From Clostridiales bacterium (GTDB lineage: Bacteria; Bacillota; Clostridia; Lachnospirales; Lachnospiraceae): 37,735 bases of DNA. The position numbers and the translations under genes were made by a program. Shown here piece by piece: positions 9,739 through 19,957 of this stretch. The DNA lies in contig JAAYRC010000017.1 of NCBI GenBank assembly GCA_012518975.1, positions 1 to 37,735 on the forward strand. The letters are read 5' to 3'. The notes under the pieces are model-generated. The model was not told the DNA's origin and ran no database searches. It was given only the letters and a program-made list of their open reading frames with translations. Positions within the stretch are counted from its first letter, which is position 1, and each line of letters begins with the position of its first letter.

Positions 9739-10236
9739 CTACTCGGCCTCATCAATTAAATGATACAGAAAATCCATATAAAAATAATCCACCCAAATTC
9801 CCTTCTCTCCCATGATTTTTAATTCATCACGGGTTACCCATTTTGCATCTACCACCTCGGATGGCTGTAGGGTAAGCTCTTCTATACTTACATCAGTTCT
9901 GACTAGCCACACTGCACAAAAACTCTTATGCCTTCTATACATCATGGCAAGGCTGGAGTTTTGTCTAGTCGCCTTAATCCCTAGCTCCTCCCATAACTCC
10001 TTCTGACAGGTTATCCAGGCATCATCCCCAGCTATAGCGGACCCCGATGTGCTTGCCCAATATCCAGGTCTCCAGCTCACTGTGTCCGTTCTTTTTTGAA
10101 TCAATATCTGACCTTTGCTGTTAATAGGATAAATATGTACTACTAGATGATAATCTCCCTTGGCCAAGGGTTTTCCTCGTTCATGAATTCTGCCCGTCTT
10201 TACAAAGCATTCATCGTATATATCCCATAGCTCCAT
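9739..10236 (-). CDS. NUDIX hydrolase (isopentenyl-diphosphate isomerase-like subgroup)
   Basis: MELWDIYDECFVKTGRIHERGKPLAKGDYHLVVHIYPIN; Nudix box GSAIAGDDAWITCQKELWEELGI. Start at ATG 10236 (CAGGAGGATACA-ATG). Confidence 0.85.
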   Translation of the reverse strand: MELWDIYDECFVKTGRIHERGKPLAKGDYHLVVHIYPINSKGQILIQKRTDTVSWRPGYWASTSGSAIAGDDAWITCQKELWEELGIKATRQNSSLAMMYRRHKSFCAVWLVRTDVSIEELTLQPSEVVDAKWVTRDELKIMGEKGIWVDYFYMDFLYHLIDEAE

Positions 10237-10360
10237 TGTATCCTCCTGTCTAATTAAAAGTAACTTAAATGTAACTACTATATAAGTATTCATAATTCTA
10301 TTATATATTATTGAGCAAAAAATAGCAAAAGCTTAATACATAATTTGACTGTAAAAGTCG

Positions 10361-10403
10361 AAAAATTGAGGCCCTGGTTCTAAATAACAAACCATGGGCC
10401 TCA
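10361..10403 (-). terminator. Rho-independent terminator of the 5'-nucleotidase gene
   Basis: Minus strand TGAGGCCCATGGTTTGTTATTTAGAACCAGGGCCTCAATTTTT. Confidence 0.85.
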
Positions 10404-10439
10404 TAAAATATTAGTTAATTTGCTCTAAAAAGATTAGAT

Positions 10440-13400
10440 TTACTTTTCTACAACAATTCTTACTAAGGGTCCTCTTCCTGCCTTATTAGTACCCCAGAGT
10501 CTAATGGTAGTACCTTCCTTTTGCTCAGGAATTTCTATAACAAAATTACCCTCATTGTCAATGGTTCCTTCATAAGTTTTCTTATCAATTTGTGCAAATA
10601 CTCTAGTCTGAGTCTTGGCAACTTCAGGAGCAGCATTCTTGAATCTCTTAGGAAGCTTTCCACTAGTTTCCGAACTTTCCTCATAATCAAGAAGCTCTAT
10701 TGTCCCTGTAACTTTTTTATCACCTTGACGTACCACATGGGCTATAGGTGAATCAGGTGAAACCTTAACAAGCTGTGATATTAAAGGAAGGCTAGGTCCA
10801 AAATCATTACTGGCTGTAACTGTTACCATAGTGCCTGACAAATCCCTATCGGTTGCTAGGGTGTAAATATACTGATCAGACTCTTCATCGTAATAGTATT
10901 CATCTGTTGTATATTTCTTTTTACCAATAACTAATTCTACTATGGAATCCTTAGCAGCGATAACCTTAACCTCTTTATCGGTATTGGTTATTTCTTTTAG
11001 AAGAGCTGGCATACTAGGTCTTCCCTCTGATACTGTGAAGGACCTTGCTACAAGAATTTCTCCATCAACATATCTTGCCATAGCATATACCTTGGTTCCT
11101 AATTCAAGATATTCATCAAGCTCATGGAAAAACTCAAAATCATAATCAGTTGATATTCTATATATACTACTCTTAAAGTCACTTCCACTCCCTGTAGTAA
11201 TGGCTATATTAACATTACCACCTGAATAGTAATATCCGGTTATTGCATTTGTCTTATTTGATACTCCGTCTAGGATTAAATTTACTGAATTATTATTAAC
11301 ATAAGATTCAATATCTTGAACAATAACCTCTTCTGGGTAGCTATATCTTTCTTTACCATTCTTCACATCATATGCAACGACAACTAAAGCCTGACCAGCA
11401 TAAAGTTGATCATTAAAGGTGAATACAAATTCACCGTTTTTATCGGTCTTAGTGGTGTAAGTTTTGTCACCTATTTTTAACATTACATTAGTATTTGCAG
11501 ATGAAGGAACAAATCCTGTTAAGCTTCTTTCAATGTTACTTACCTCATTAACTTTTGGAGCATTAGGAGCTGCTTCTCTTACCTTAATTGTAGTAACCCT
11601 ACTATTTCTTGAAACATGATCTATAGCATAGACTTTAATAGATGTACCAGTTTCCTGTGGTGGAAGCTTAATCACAAATTGGCCATTATATGATACTTCA
11701 ACTTGGGTTTCTACTATCTTATATGATGGATCATATATTTCTTTATTGGCTTCAAAAAGTTCTCTGCCACCCTTATCTGACACATATACTACTTCATCAA
11801 TAATTGCTACAACAGAAGTAATATCATCACGGCTATTTCCTGTTATATAGTTGGCATTATTATATAAAGGACTTATCGATGGTTGATTAGGCCCTGTACG
11901 GTTGATTCTTACATCTATACGCTCACTTTCAAGATCTCTTTTTTCATCCTTGACATATAAAGTAATATAAGTTTCAGCCAGCTGACCAGGAAGAGCAACT
12001 GAAAATGTTCCATTAGCGTTTATATTCTGCTCATAAACTTTGTCCGGTGTCACTATAACCAAGGTCGTATTAGGCTCTGCCCTACCACTAATTCTTTGTT
12101 TTCTATTAGTATAGTTATCCACAGTAGGCCTAGGCAAAAGGCTATCATCAAAATTATTGATATGCAATTTCTTTAAAGCCTTATTACCATGGATATCCTC
12201 AGCATAAATGGTATATACACCATTTTTCCATATAGTAAAGCCCTTGCTAGGAATATTATTGGCTACAACCCATACTTCACTTTCAAGGTCATAATCACCA
12301 TTAGCATATTTTAGATGCTTTATATTAGATTCATCGACAGCCTGCACCATAACCTCATATGAGCTCCCAGTCGGATTAGTTATTAGGGGAGTCGCTACTA
12401 TATGAGGGCCTACATTGTCACTAGTACTTGTTGGATAAGATGCTAGATAATAACGGTATTGCTCACTTTGTTTTAGTCGGTCTACATACCATGGTGTCTC
12501 CTTAAATATATCCTCAGCATAGTATGGCATCTTCACAATAAACTGGTAATCCTTTGGTAACTTCAATCTCCAGTTATAGTCTACCTGGGGCATGATACTA
12601 CCACTTTCTGAAAGCTGCCTGATATATTTACTAAGTATAGATTGACTTCTTACAAAGCCCCTGAGTACATACTGGTCTTCCACACCTCTATTGGCTTGAG
12701 TAGGCTTTGTTATCTTATTGGTAGCTACTAAAAGCTTCATATCTTCAGTAACTTCATTACCCTGATAATAGATATTTGTTATTCTTCTATTGTTACTTAT
12801 AATATTACCGGAAAAATCATATCTAGGATCCCTAGATGGATCAATTTCATAGCTAATACCATCAAATATATAGAAGTTACTCCAATCATTTAACCACTCT
12901 TCACGTATTAGGGATTTAAAGCCTGTCTCATCCATCAGAGATGACATTACATTATCTTGCCATGCTGTATTCCTAGTGATTGTTTCATAGGCACTAGCAG
13001 ACCACTCAAGCCATTCCCTTAACTGAGCACCTGTAATAGTATAGACATAAATATAGCTATTATAGTTCTGTAGTGTAGTTAAATCAGCTTCAGTAATCTT
13101 GTCTTTTATATCAACAAAATCATATATTGACTTCACGCCAAAACTTTCATAAGTAGAGGCTGCTATTACAGGATAGTCAATATATTTCTTATCATTTGCC
13201 TTAACTCTATTTATGGCGTAATGAATCTTCGAGTCATTAAGTAATTGTATTGCAGGATTGTCAACTAATAATCCATAATAATTTTGCAATGAAGTATCAG
13301 GTTCTAGTTCAGCAATTATATCAGTAGCATAATCAAGCAACTGCTCTTCCCATTGGCCAAACAATGCTGCAATTACCTGGTCTTCACTAGTATTCTTCTC

Positions 13401-14447
13401 TGTTACCATACGTAAGCTAGACTTACGATTAGCAATCTTTACAGAATCACCATCAAACTCAAGCTCTAAATCGACTACGCCAATAGCCCTGCCACGGTCA
13501 CCCGCCATCACAACATTCTTTCCATTAATCAGGTAATTATTCTTATCAACACCTGGAAGCCTATAATAAGCAGAGGTCATATCTGTTGTAGGGTATAAAT
13601 TGTGTTCATGTCCAGCTATAACCACATCAATTTCAGGTATCTTAGTTAAGGCATAGGCTACATTTTTAAAATAAGGCTCTGGGTTTTCAGGACCCATTCC
13701 TGTATGGGATAGGGCAATTATAATGTCTGCTCCCATTTCTTTTAGCTTAGCTGACTGCCTCTTTGCATTCTCAACCATATCCTCGCCTATTAATATACCG
13801 GCATAGCTATGGGTTTTACTAGCAAAGGCTGGGACCGTCTGTCCTATTATACCAATCTTTACTTCTACTTCTTTACCGGTCCTAGTCTTTAGTTTTCGCG
13901 TTATAAGCATGTTTTCAAGAAATGGATATTCACCAGTTCTTGCATCTGTTACATTTGATACTATGGTAATATCACGAAGCCCTGACCCATCCAGTTGATT
14001 AAGTATATAATCATATCCATAATCAAATTCATGGTTACCTAAGGTTATTGCATCATAACCAACGTACTTCATGGCTTCATAGATTGGCTGGATTGCTTGT
14101 TGATTCGCAGAAAAAATATACTCAGTAGTATAATCAAATAATACGTCTCCCGCATCCAGTGTAAGAGTATTTCCCTCTGGAAGCTCAGTCTTGGCCTTCT
14201 TAATTAGGTCAAAAACCCTAGCCAGACCACCATTATTATAATCCACACCCTGCTCATAGTCATTACTATTTAGCTGTCCATGCAAGTCTGTGGTTCCAAT
14301 AATTCTTAGATCAATTGTATCTTTTTCACTTTCGGCCGCATTTACACTAATAAGCTGATTTGCTCCTATTCCTATTAATAAAGCTAGTGCAAATATTCCC
14401 AATGTAAGTCCTGACAGAAAGCGAAAGCCTTTATTTCTTTTTGTCAT
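10440..14447 (-). CDS. Secreted 5'-nucleotidase / 2',3'-cyclic phosphodiesterase-type metallophosphoesterase with C-terminal Ig-like repeats
   Basis: Signal peptide; DLRIIGTTDLHGQL, TLDAGDVLFDY, TLGNHEFDYG, VIAGHEHN, GDRGRAIGVVDLELEF; then several ~90-110-aa Ig-like modules up to residue 1335. Confidence 0.88.
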   Translation of the reverse strand: MTKRNKGFRFLSGLTLGIFALALLIGIGANQLISVNAAESEKDTIDLRIIGTTDLHGQLNSNDYEQGVDYNNGGLARVFDLIKKAKTELPEGNTLTLDAGDVLFDYTTEYIFSANQQAIQPIYEAMKYVGYDAITLGNHEFDYGYDYILNQLDGSGLRDITIVSNVTDARTGEYPFLENMLITRKLKTRTGKEVEVKIGIIGQTVPAFASKTHSYAGILIGEDMVENAKRQSAKLKEMGADIIIALSHTGMGPENPEPYFKNVAYALTKIPEIDVVIAGHEHNLYPTTDMTSAYYRLPGVDKNNYLINGKNVVMAGDRGRAIGVVDLELEFDGDSVKIANRKSSLRMVTEKNTSEDQVIAALFGQWEEQLLDYATDIIAELEPDTSLQNYYGLLVDNPAIQLLNDSKIHYAINRVKANDKKYIDYPVIAASTYESFGVKSIYDFVDIKDKITEADLTTLQNYNSYIYVYTITGAQLREWLEWSASAYETITRNTAWQDNVMSSLMDETGFKSLIREEWLNDWSNFYIFDGISYEIDPSRDPRYDFSGNIISNNRRITNIYYQGNEVTEDMKLLVATNKITKPTQANRGVEDQYVLRGFVRSQSILSKYIRQLSESGSIMPQVDYNWRLKLPKDYQFIVKMPYYAEDIFKETPWYVDRLKQSEQYRYYLASYPTSTSDNVGPHIVATPLITNPTGSSYEVMVQAVDESNIKHLKYANGDYDLESEVWVVANNIPSKGFTIWKNGVYTIYAEDIHGNKALKKLHINNFDDSLLPRPTVDNYTNRKQRISGRAEPNTTLVIVTPDKVYEQNINANGTFSVALPGQLAETYITLYVKDEKRDLESERIDVRINRTGPNQPSISPLYNNANYITGNSRDDITSVVAIIDEVVYVSDKGGRELFEANKEIYDPSYKIVETQVEVSYNGQFVIKLPPQETGTSIKVYAIDHVSRNSRVTTIKVREAAPNAPKVNEVSNIERSLTGFVPSSANTNVMLKIGDKTYTTKTDKNGEFVFTFNDQLYAGQALVVVAYDVKNGKERYSYPEEVIVQDIESYVNNNSVNLILDGVSNKTNAITGYYYSGGNVNIAITTGSGSDFKSSIYRISTDYDFEFFHELDEYLELGTKVYAMARYVDGEILVARSFTVSEGRPSMPALLKEITNTDKEVKVIAAKDSIVELVIGKKKYTTDEYYYDEESDQYIYTLATDRDLSGTMVTVTASNDFGPSLPLISQLVKVSPDSPIAHVVRQGDKKVTGTIELLDYEESSETSGKLPKRFKNAAPEVAKTQTRVFAQIDKKTYEGTIDNEGNFVIEIPEQKEGTTIRLWGTNKAGRGPLVRIVVEK

Positions 14448-14549
14448 TGTTCCTCCTTACTATAACAAGTCAATATTGCCAGCGTTTCACATCCTGGGCA
14501 TATTTTAGTAAAATTTTAAGGCAAAAGAATGGCAAAACCATGAATTCGT

Positions 14550-14999
14550 TTATAAAACAATTGTAAATATGGGTTGAATCAGGTCTAGCATTCGCTTTGT
14601 TTGGTCAGTTAGATAAAGATAACCTATAAGGGCCTCTAGTCCAGTGGCTGTCCTATATTCAATTATATCTGCTTTTTTTGCCGAACTAAAGGATTTGGAG
14701 TTTCTACCTCTTTTGTAGACGGCCTGCTCCTCATCAGTTAGGGTCTCTTTTATTGTATGATAAAGTTTAGCTTGGGCAGATGCCTGGACAAGCTTAACAA
14801 CTTGCTTATGAAGCTTATTAACAGGTGCATTACCATGCTCTACCACATAGGTTCTAATTACTAAATCATATATGGCATCTCCTATATAGGCTAAAGTTAG
14901 ACCTGAATAGGACTTAATATCAGTGTCTGGCAAATCCCAAGCCTGTCTTATATATGCTGACATCGGTATTAAGTTATAATCCCCTATTTTCTTTTCCAT
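14550..14999 (-). CDS. mrnC: Mini-ribonuclease III
   Basis: SGLTLAYIGDAIYDLVIRTYVVEHGNAPVNKLHKQVVKLVQASAQA, KRGRNSKSFSSAKKADIIEYRTATGLEALIGYLYL; overlaps the 3' end of cysS. Confidence 0.92.
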   Translation of the reverse strand: MEKKIGDYNLIPMSAYIRQAWDLPDTDIKSYSGLTLAYIGDAIYDLVIRTYVVEHGNAPVNKLHKQVVKLVQASAQAKLYHTIKETLTDEEQAVYKRGRNSKSFSSAKKADIIEYRTATGLEALIGYLYLTDQTKRMLDLIQPIFTIVL

Positions 15000-16387
15000 C
15001 GTACACCTTCTCTAGTATCCTCAAGAACTATACCCTTATCAAGCAGGGCATCCCTTATTTGATCTGCCTTTGCAAAATCTCGGTTCTTTCTAGCATCCTG
15101 CCTTTCTTCAATAAGTCTTTCTATTTCATCTGGAAGAATCTCCTCATCCTGCTCAACCCTAATACCTAGAATATCACATAAGGAACTTATCTTGTTTTTC
15201 ATATACTCAACAAGTTTTCTGCCACTTTCAACACTACAATTTATATTAGCAAGCTTAACTAGTTCAAAAATAGCTGCTATAGCATCGGCTGTATTAAAAT
15301 CATCCTCCATAGCTGAATTAAACTTATCCACCAAGATATCCGCTTCACTTATTATCGTTTTTTCCTCATCAGTAAGTTCACCCTTCTTTAATGTATCGCC
15401 ATCAAGCAGATGTTCTAGCTGACTAACAGAGGTTATAATTCTTGTAAGTGAGTTCTTAGCCGCCTCAATCAAATTCCTACTAAAATTCAAGGGACTACGA
15501 TAGTGGGCATTTAGCATAAAGAACCTTATAACCTGTCCAGGATATTCCTCGCAGATTTCTCTAACAGTAAAAAAGTTCCCCTCTGATTTTGACATTTTCT
15601 TGTTATCTATATTTATAAAGGCATTGTGCATCCAATATCTGGCAAATGGTTCTCCGCTAGCTGCCTCACTCTGTGCAATTTCATTTTCATGGTGAGGAAA
15701 TATAAGGTCCTCCCCTCCACCATGAATATCAATCTTGTCTCCAAGGTACTTACTACTCATAACTGAACATTCAATATGCCAGCCGGGACGACCATCTCCC
15801 CATGGTGATGTCCAATATGGCTCCCCTTCCTTTTTAGGCTTCCAAAGCACAAAGTCTAGGGGATCATCCTTCTCATCACTTACTGCTATCCTTGCACCTG
15901 ATTCGAGATCATCTATTTTCTTCTTGGAAAGCTTTCCGTATTCATCAAAGCTTCTAGTTCTAAAATATACCGTTCCATTTTTCTCATAAGCATGGCCTTT
16001 ATCAATTAAGGATACAATCATCTCAATCATATCATCGATTTCTTCTGTAGCCTTGGGGTGATATGATGCGGGTAAAACATTTAAAGCCTCCATATCCTTC
16101 TTAAACTCCTTGATATACCTTTCAGATATGTCTGTCGAGCTCTTACCCTCCTCTATAGCCTTCTTTATAATCTTATCATCTACATCCGTAAAATTAGAAA
16201 CATAATTCACTTCGTAGCCAATATATTCAAAATAACGCCTGACTACATCAAAGAAAATGACTGGCCTAGCATTACCTATATGAATATAGTTATATACAGT
16301 TGGCCCACATACATACATACGAATCTTGTTTTCTTCAATAGGAATAAACTTCTCCTTTTGCTGTGTTAATGTATTATAAATCCTCAT
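14984..16387 (-). CDS. cysS: Cysteinyl-tRNA synthetase
   Basis: MYVCGPTVYNYIHIGNARPVIFFDVVRRY, FTDVDDKIIKKA, GWHIECSVMSSKYLGDKIDIHGGGEDLIFPHHENEIAQSEA, KMSKSEGNF. Confidence 0.97.
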   Translation of the reverse strand: MRIYNTLTQQKEKFIPIEENKIRMYVCGPTVYNYIHIGNARPVIFFDVVRRYFEYIGYEVNYVSNFTDVDDKIIKKAIEEGKSSTDISERYIKEFKKDMEALNVLPASYHPKATEEIDDMIEMIVSLIDKGHAYEKNGTVYFRTRSFDEYGKLSKKKIDDLESGARIAVSDEKDDPLDFVLWKPKKEGEPYWTSPWGDGRPGWHIECSVMSSKYLGDKIDIHGGGEDLIFPHHENEIAQSEAASGEPFARYWMHNAFINIDNKKMSKSEGNFFTVREICEEYPGQVIRFFMLNAHYRSPLNFSRNLIEAAKNSLTRIITSVSQLEHLLDGDTLKKGELTDEEKTIISEADILVDKFNSAMEDDFNTADAIAAIFELVKLANINCSVESGRKLVEYMKNKISSLCDILGIRVEQDEEILPDEIERLIEERQDARKNRDFAKADQIRDALLDKGIVLEDTREGVRWKRK

Positions 16388-16485
16388 CTTGTTTCCTCCT
16401 TGTCATATAATGTCCTCTTGCTTTTTGTCTTTATATAGACCAATATATGAACCCTGGTTCAGCATCAGCCTACTTTGAAATCTTA

Positions 16486-17235
16486 TTATCTTAAATCCTT
16501 ATCGTTTAACTTCTCCATCTTGTCTATGATCTTATCTATACTGTCTAGTTTATCACAGACCTTCTTAAATTCTCCAAAGCTACTACATACCTTCTCAAGC
16601 TCATTTTTCAGGTGTTCATTCTCTTTCTTAAGGATTTTTAAATCATTCAAGTAAGGATCTGGTAGATGAACTTGATCCATATCCTCTCTGGGTATTCTCA
16701 CATTGTCTCTCTTAACAATTCTTCCTGGCACTCCAACAACAGTTGAATTTGCAGGAACCTCGGATAGGACTACTGATCCAGCACCTATTTTAGAATTCTC
16801 TCCTATTGTAAATGAACCTAGTACCTTTGCTCCTGCACTAATCATTACATTGTTTCCAATAGTAGGGTGCCTTTTACCTTGCTCCTTACCGGTTCCCCCC
16901 AAAGTGACTCCCTGATAAAGGGTTACATTATCTCCTATAATGGTTGTTTCCCCTATAACCACTCCGATACCATGGTCTATGAATAGACCCTTTCCTATTA
17001 TGGCCCCAGGATGAATTTCAATTCCGGTTTTACGGGCTGTCCTTTGTGATAACCACCGTGCTAAAAAATAATGCTTCCTCTTATATAATTTATGGGCAAT
17101 CCGATAACGAATTATTGCCTTGAAGCTAGGATATAAGAAAACCTCAAAAGACGATTTTATTGCAGGGTCTCTTTCTCTTATAATTTTCATTTCCTCTTTT
17201 ATATACTTTACCAACCCCATATAACTTACCTCCAA
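16486..17235 (-). CDS. cysE: Serine O-acetyltransferase
   Basis: GIEIHPGAIIGKGLFIDHGIGVVIGETTIIGDNVTLYQGVTLGGTG, KRHPTIGNNVMISAGAKVLG; RBS GGAGGT. Confidence 0.95.
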   Translation of the reverse strand: MEVSYMGLVKYIKEEMKIIRERDPAIKSSFEVFLYPSFKAIIRYRIAHKLYKRKHYFLARWLSQRTARKTGIEIHPGAIIGKGLFIDHGIGVVIGETTIIGDNVTLYQGVTLGGTGKEQGKRHPTIGNNVMISAGAKVLGSFTIGENSKIGAGSVVLSEVPANSTVVGVPGRIVKRDNVRIPREDMDQVHLPDPYLNDLKILKKENEHLKNELEKVCSSFGEFKKVCDKLDSIDKIIDKMEKLNDKDLR

Positions 17236-17291
17236 TAAATCATATTAACAAAAAGAACTTGGTTTTAATTTAATAGGACCCCATTTCCTTT

Positions 17292-17545
17292 AATAAAAAA
17301 ACCACCCCTAATAGATAGAGGCGGTATAAGACGCGGTTCCACTCTAATTGTATGTCGCATTATTACAATACACTAGCAACATACACCTTATGCATATAAC
17401 GGCTGTTACCGGATTTGGCTAAGCTTTCACCTCACCAAATCAGCTCAGGGATGCACTTCACCCAGGTTCATGTAAGGAGTGCTTTCAGCCAGCGACACTC
17501 CATCTCTGCTACAATCTCAAGAGTTACTTTTCCCTTCATAGCTTT
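17292..17545 (-). promoter_or_regulatory. T-box leader, cysteine-specific (specifier UGC), controlling cysE-cysS-mrnC
   Basis: Minus strand: T-box AGAGTGGAACCGCG (complement at 17332-17345); Stem I with AGGGAAAAGTAACTC (AGTA loop-E half) and GAAGTGCATCCCT (specifier TGC followed by A, complement 17453-17455); AGAGATGG box; terminator ACCGCCTC...GGGGTGGTTTTTTT. Confidence 0.93.
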
Positions 17546-17639
17546 TAATTTTATTAATATAATAAATCTTTAATTCATTTTATGCATATAAGCTTATTTT
17601 GTCAATACCCTTTCAACTCCACTTGCTTATACCTATCCA

Positions 17640-18188
17640 TTATAGTTTTCGACCACAGCAACCATTACAATTTTTTTCTCTAGCATCTGGCGTAACATCA
17701 ACTTGATAATTCATCATCGACTCTAATAGGCAGACAGCCTTTGCAGCAATTCCATGCCCCTGCCCAGTAAAGCCAAGACCCTCCTCAGTGGTCGCCTTGA
17801 TATTTACCTGGTCCTCTCTTATGTCAAGACTAGCTGCAATAGTCTTTACCATCTGAGATATATAAGTTGATAGCTTTGGTTTTTGGGCAATAATGGTAGC
17901 GTCAATATTTTCAACCATATATAGGTTATCCTCCAAAAGCTCCTTGACTCTTTTTAAAAGCTCTATGCTTGAAACCCCTTTATAAGCTTCATCTGTATCA
18001 GGAAAATGTCTACCAATATCACCTAAAGCTGCTGCTCCCAATAATGCGTCCATAATAGCATGAACCAAGACGTCCGCATCGGAATGTCCCATTAACCCCT
18101 TTTCATATGGAATTGTTACCCCACCAATAATAAGCTCTCTATCCTCTACTAATTTATGAACATCATATCCTATTCCAATTCTCATCAA
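17640..18188 (-). CDS. ispF: 2-C-methyl-D-erythritol 2,4-cyclodiphosphate synthase with a Cys-rich C-terminal tail
   Basis: [68 protein letters not shown]; tail ends [10 protein letters not shown]. Confidence 0.95.
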   Translation of the reverse strand: MMRIGIGYDVHKLVEDRELIIGGVTIPYEKGLMGHSDADVLVHAIMDALLGAAALGDIGRHFPDTDEAYKGVSSIELLKRVKELLEDNLYMVENIDATIIAQKPKLSTYISQMVKTIAASLDIREDQVNIKATTEEGLGFTGQGHGIAAKAVCLLESMMNYQVDVTPDAREKNCNGCCGRKL

Positions 18189-18217
18189 TAAATCCTCCTA
18201 TGATTCAATGTGAATAT

Positions 18218-19774
18218 TTAAAATGACATGTATTGAACATATATATCATTAAAATCCTCATGATTTGATAAATGTATCTCCTCAGAAACAGAGATAATGT
18301 GGTCAATTTTATCATTTGCCTGGGGGTCTGTCACAGACATAATGGCCCCTGATAATGATGTATTTCCAACCGCCTCTGTCTTCTTTATAAGAGAATCAGG
18401 CAACAAGCCAATCCCTGCCGCCTTTTCTATATCCATATAATATCCAAAGCCTCCAGCAATATATACCCTATCTAGATCATCAATAGATATACCATAGGTC
18501 TTTGTCAATATCTCAACACCGGCTCTTATTGCTGCTTTGGCTAGTTGAAGCTCTCTAATATCAGCCTGAGTAAATTTCATACCTGCAATAGGATATCCTG
18601 TATCAAAATATGGGTCCACAAGAAGCCCACTGCTGTCAATTACGCCTTTTTTTAGGAGTTCATAAACAAGCTCTATAACCCCTGTCCCACATAAGCCCAG
18701 CGGCTCTACATTGTTTATTGTCTGGTAGCCTAACTTTTCACCTATAAAATACACACTGCTAATCGCACCTGAAACACTGGCTACTCCGCAGGATATATTA
18801 CCCCCTTCAAATGCAGGGCCTGCCGCCGTTCCAGTCACAAGAACCCTTTTACTATTACCCAGTGCCATCTCACCATTGGTACCCATATCTATAAAAAGAC
18901 ATGGTTTATTGGCCCTTTCAAATCCACAGGCCAGTAAGCCCGCTGTAATATCTCCTCCCACAAATGCAGATATGCACGGAAGAATTACAATGGGTATCCT
19001 ATCAGGGATTGCAAACAATTCATCTGAATAAGTATTGATTAGTCCTAAGTTTACTGGGTTGAATGGATAAGCTCCAAGACCAGCACATGAATACGACATA
19101 AGCAAATGAATCATTGTTGTGTTTCCAGCTATAACTATCCTTTGAACCCTATCTAAGCCTATATCCTTACCCTTTAGAAGAAAACCAATACCCTTAATAA
19201 GCTCATCTCGAATAATTTTAGATAAGAGGTCTTGCTTTCCTTCCTGGGAAGCCTTAATTCTAGAGATCACATCTACTCCATAGGCCCTTTGAGGGTTAAT
19301 AGAGGTATAATTATTTATAATCTTCCCATTTGCCAAGTCTAGCAAAGCAAGAACCAAGGTTGTAGTACCAATATCAATGGTTATGGCAAATGCATGGGCT
19401 AGAACTTTCTTATCAGAAGATTTCTCACCACTTCCATGGCCAAGGGTTTTTGTCACCACCTTAAACTCTCTATCTTCCCCTAGATTTATTAAAATACTAC
19501 AGGCCTGTCTAGGATAAGCCATACAGGCCAAACGATATCCCTGCCCAAGTTTATCAGCTGATAATGCCTTCTTATCCTGTGATGTAATATCCAGATGTCC
19601 ATCCACTAAGCGGATAATGCATTTTCCGCATGAACCCATACCACCACAATAACTTGGAATAGAAAGACCTTCTCTTATTATGGCATCCATAAGATTCTCA
19701 CCTATATATAGATAAGTCTCTATCTCCTTACCACTTTTGCCATCTATTATATTTATTGTAAGCCTTTGCTTCAT
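18218..19774 (-). CDS. 2Fe-2S ferredoxin-domain plus ASKHA ATPase (DUF4445-type; corrinoid reductive-activation/RACE-like protein)
   Basis: N-terminal CGGMGSCGKCIIRLVDG...LACMAYP (2Fe-2S ligand pattern); ASKHA motifs ITIDIGTTTLVLAL, IVIAGNTTMIHLL, LFIDMGTNGEMAL, VYIAGGFGYYMDIEKA. Confidence 0.88.
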   Translation of the reverse strand: MKQRLTINIIDGKSGKEIETYLYIGENLMDAIIREGLSIPSYCGGMGSCGKCIIRLVDGHLDITSQDKKALSADKLGQGYRLACMAYPRQACSILINLGEDREFKVVTKTLGHGSGEKSSDKKVLAHAFAITIDIGTTTLVLALLDLANGKIINNYTSINPQRAYGVDVISRIKASQEGKQDLLSKIIRDELIKGIGFLLKGKDIGLDRVQRIVIAGNTTMIHLLMSYSCAGLGAYPFNPVNLGLINTYSDELFAIPDRIPIVILPCISAFVGGDITAGLLACGFERANKPCLFIDMGTNGEMALGNSKRVLVTGTAAGPAFEGGNISCGVASVSGAISSVYFIGEKLGYQTINNVEPLGLCGTGVIELVYELLKKGVIDSSGLLVDPYFDTGYPIAGMKFTQADIRELQLAKAAIRAGVEILTKTYGISIDDLDRVYIAGGFGYYMDIEKAAGIGLLPDSLIKKTEAVGNTSLSGAIMSVTDPQANDKIDHIISVSEEIHLSNHEDFNDIYVQYMSF

Positions 19775-19892
19775 TCAACCACCGCCTAGGATGATATTAT
19801 TATCAATTACATTGTAAGAGTCAATATAAAATCCGTCAACCAAAAGCTATTAAAAAGCAGATACTTTCCAATCATAACAGATAAAGAGATAA

Positions 19893-19930
19893 CAAAAAAA
19901 TCGGATGAATTATAAATCATTCCGATTTTC
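19893..19930 (-). terminator. Rho-independent terminator downstream of tRNA-Met
   Basis: Minus strand AAAATCGGAATGATTTATAATTCATCCGATTTTTTTG. Confidence 0.85.
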
Positions 19931-19957
19931 TCAGTATTGATGACTATTATTAAGAAA

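Noticed and set aside
9558-9815. 85-aa + strand ORF with a hydrophobic stretch, possible membrane peptide
   Set aside because: Overlaps the 3' end of the NUDIX gene antisense; no convincing RBS and a C-terminus typical of shadow translation.
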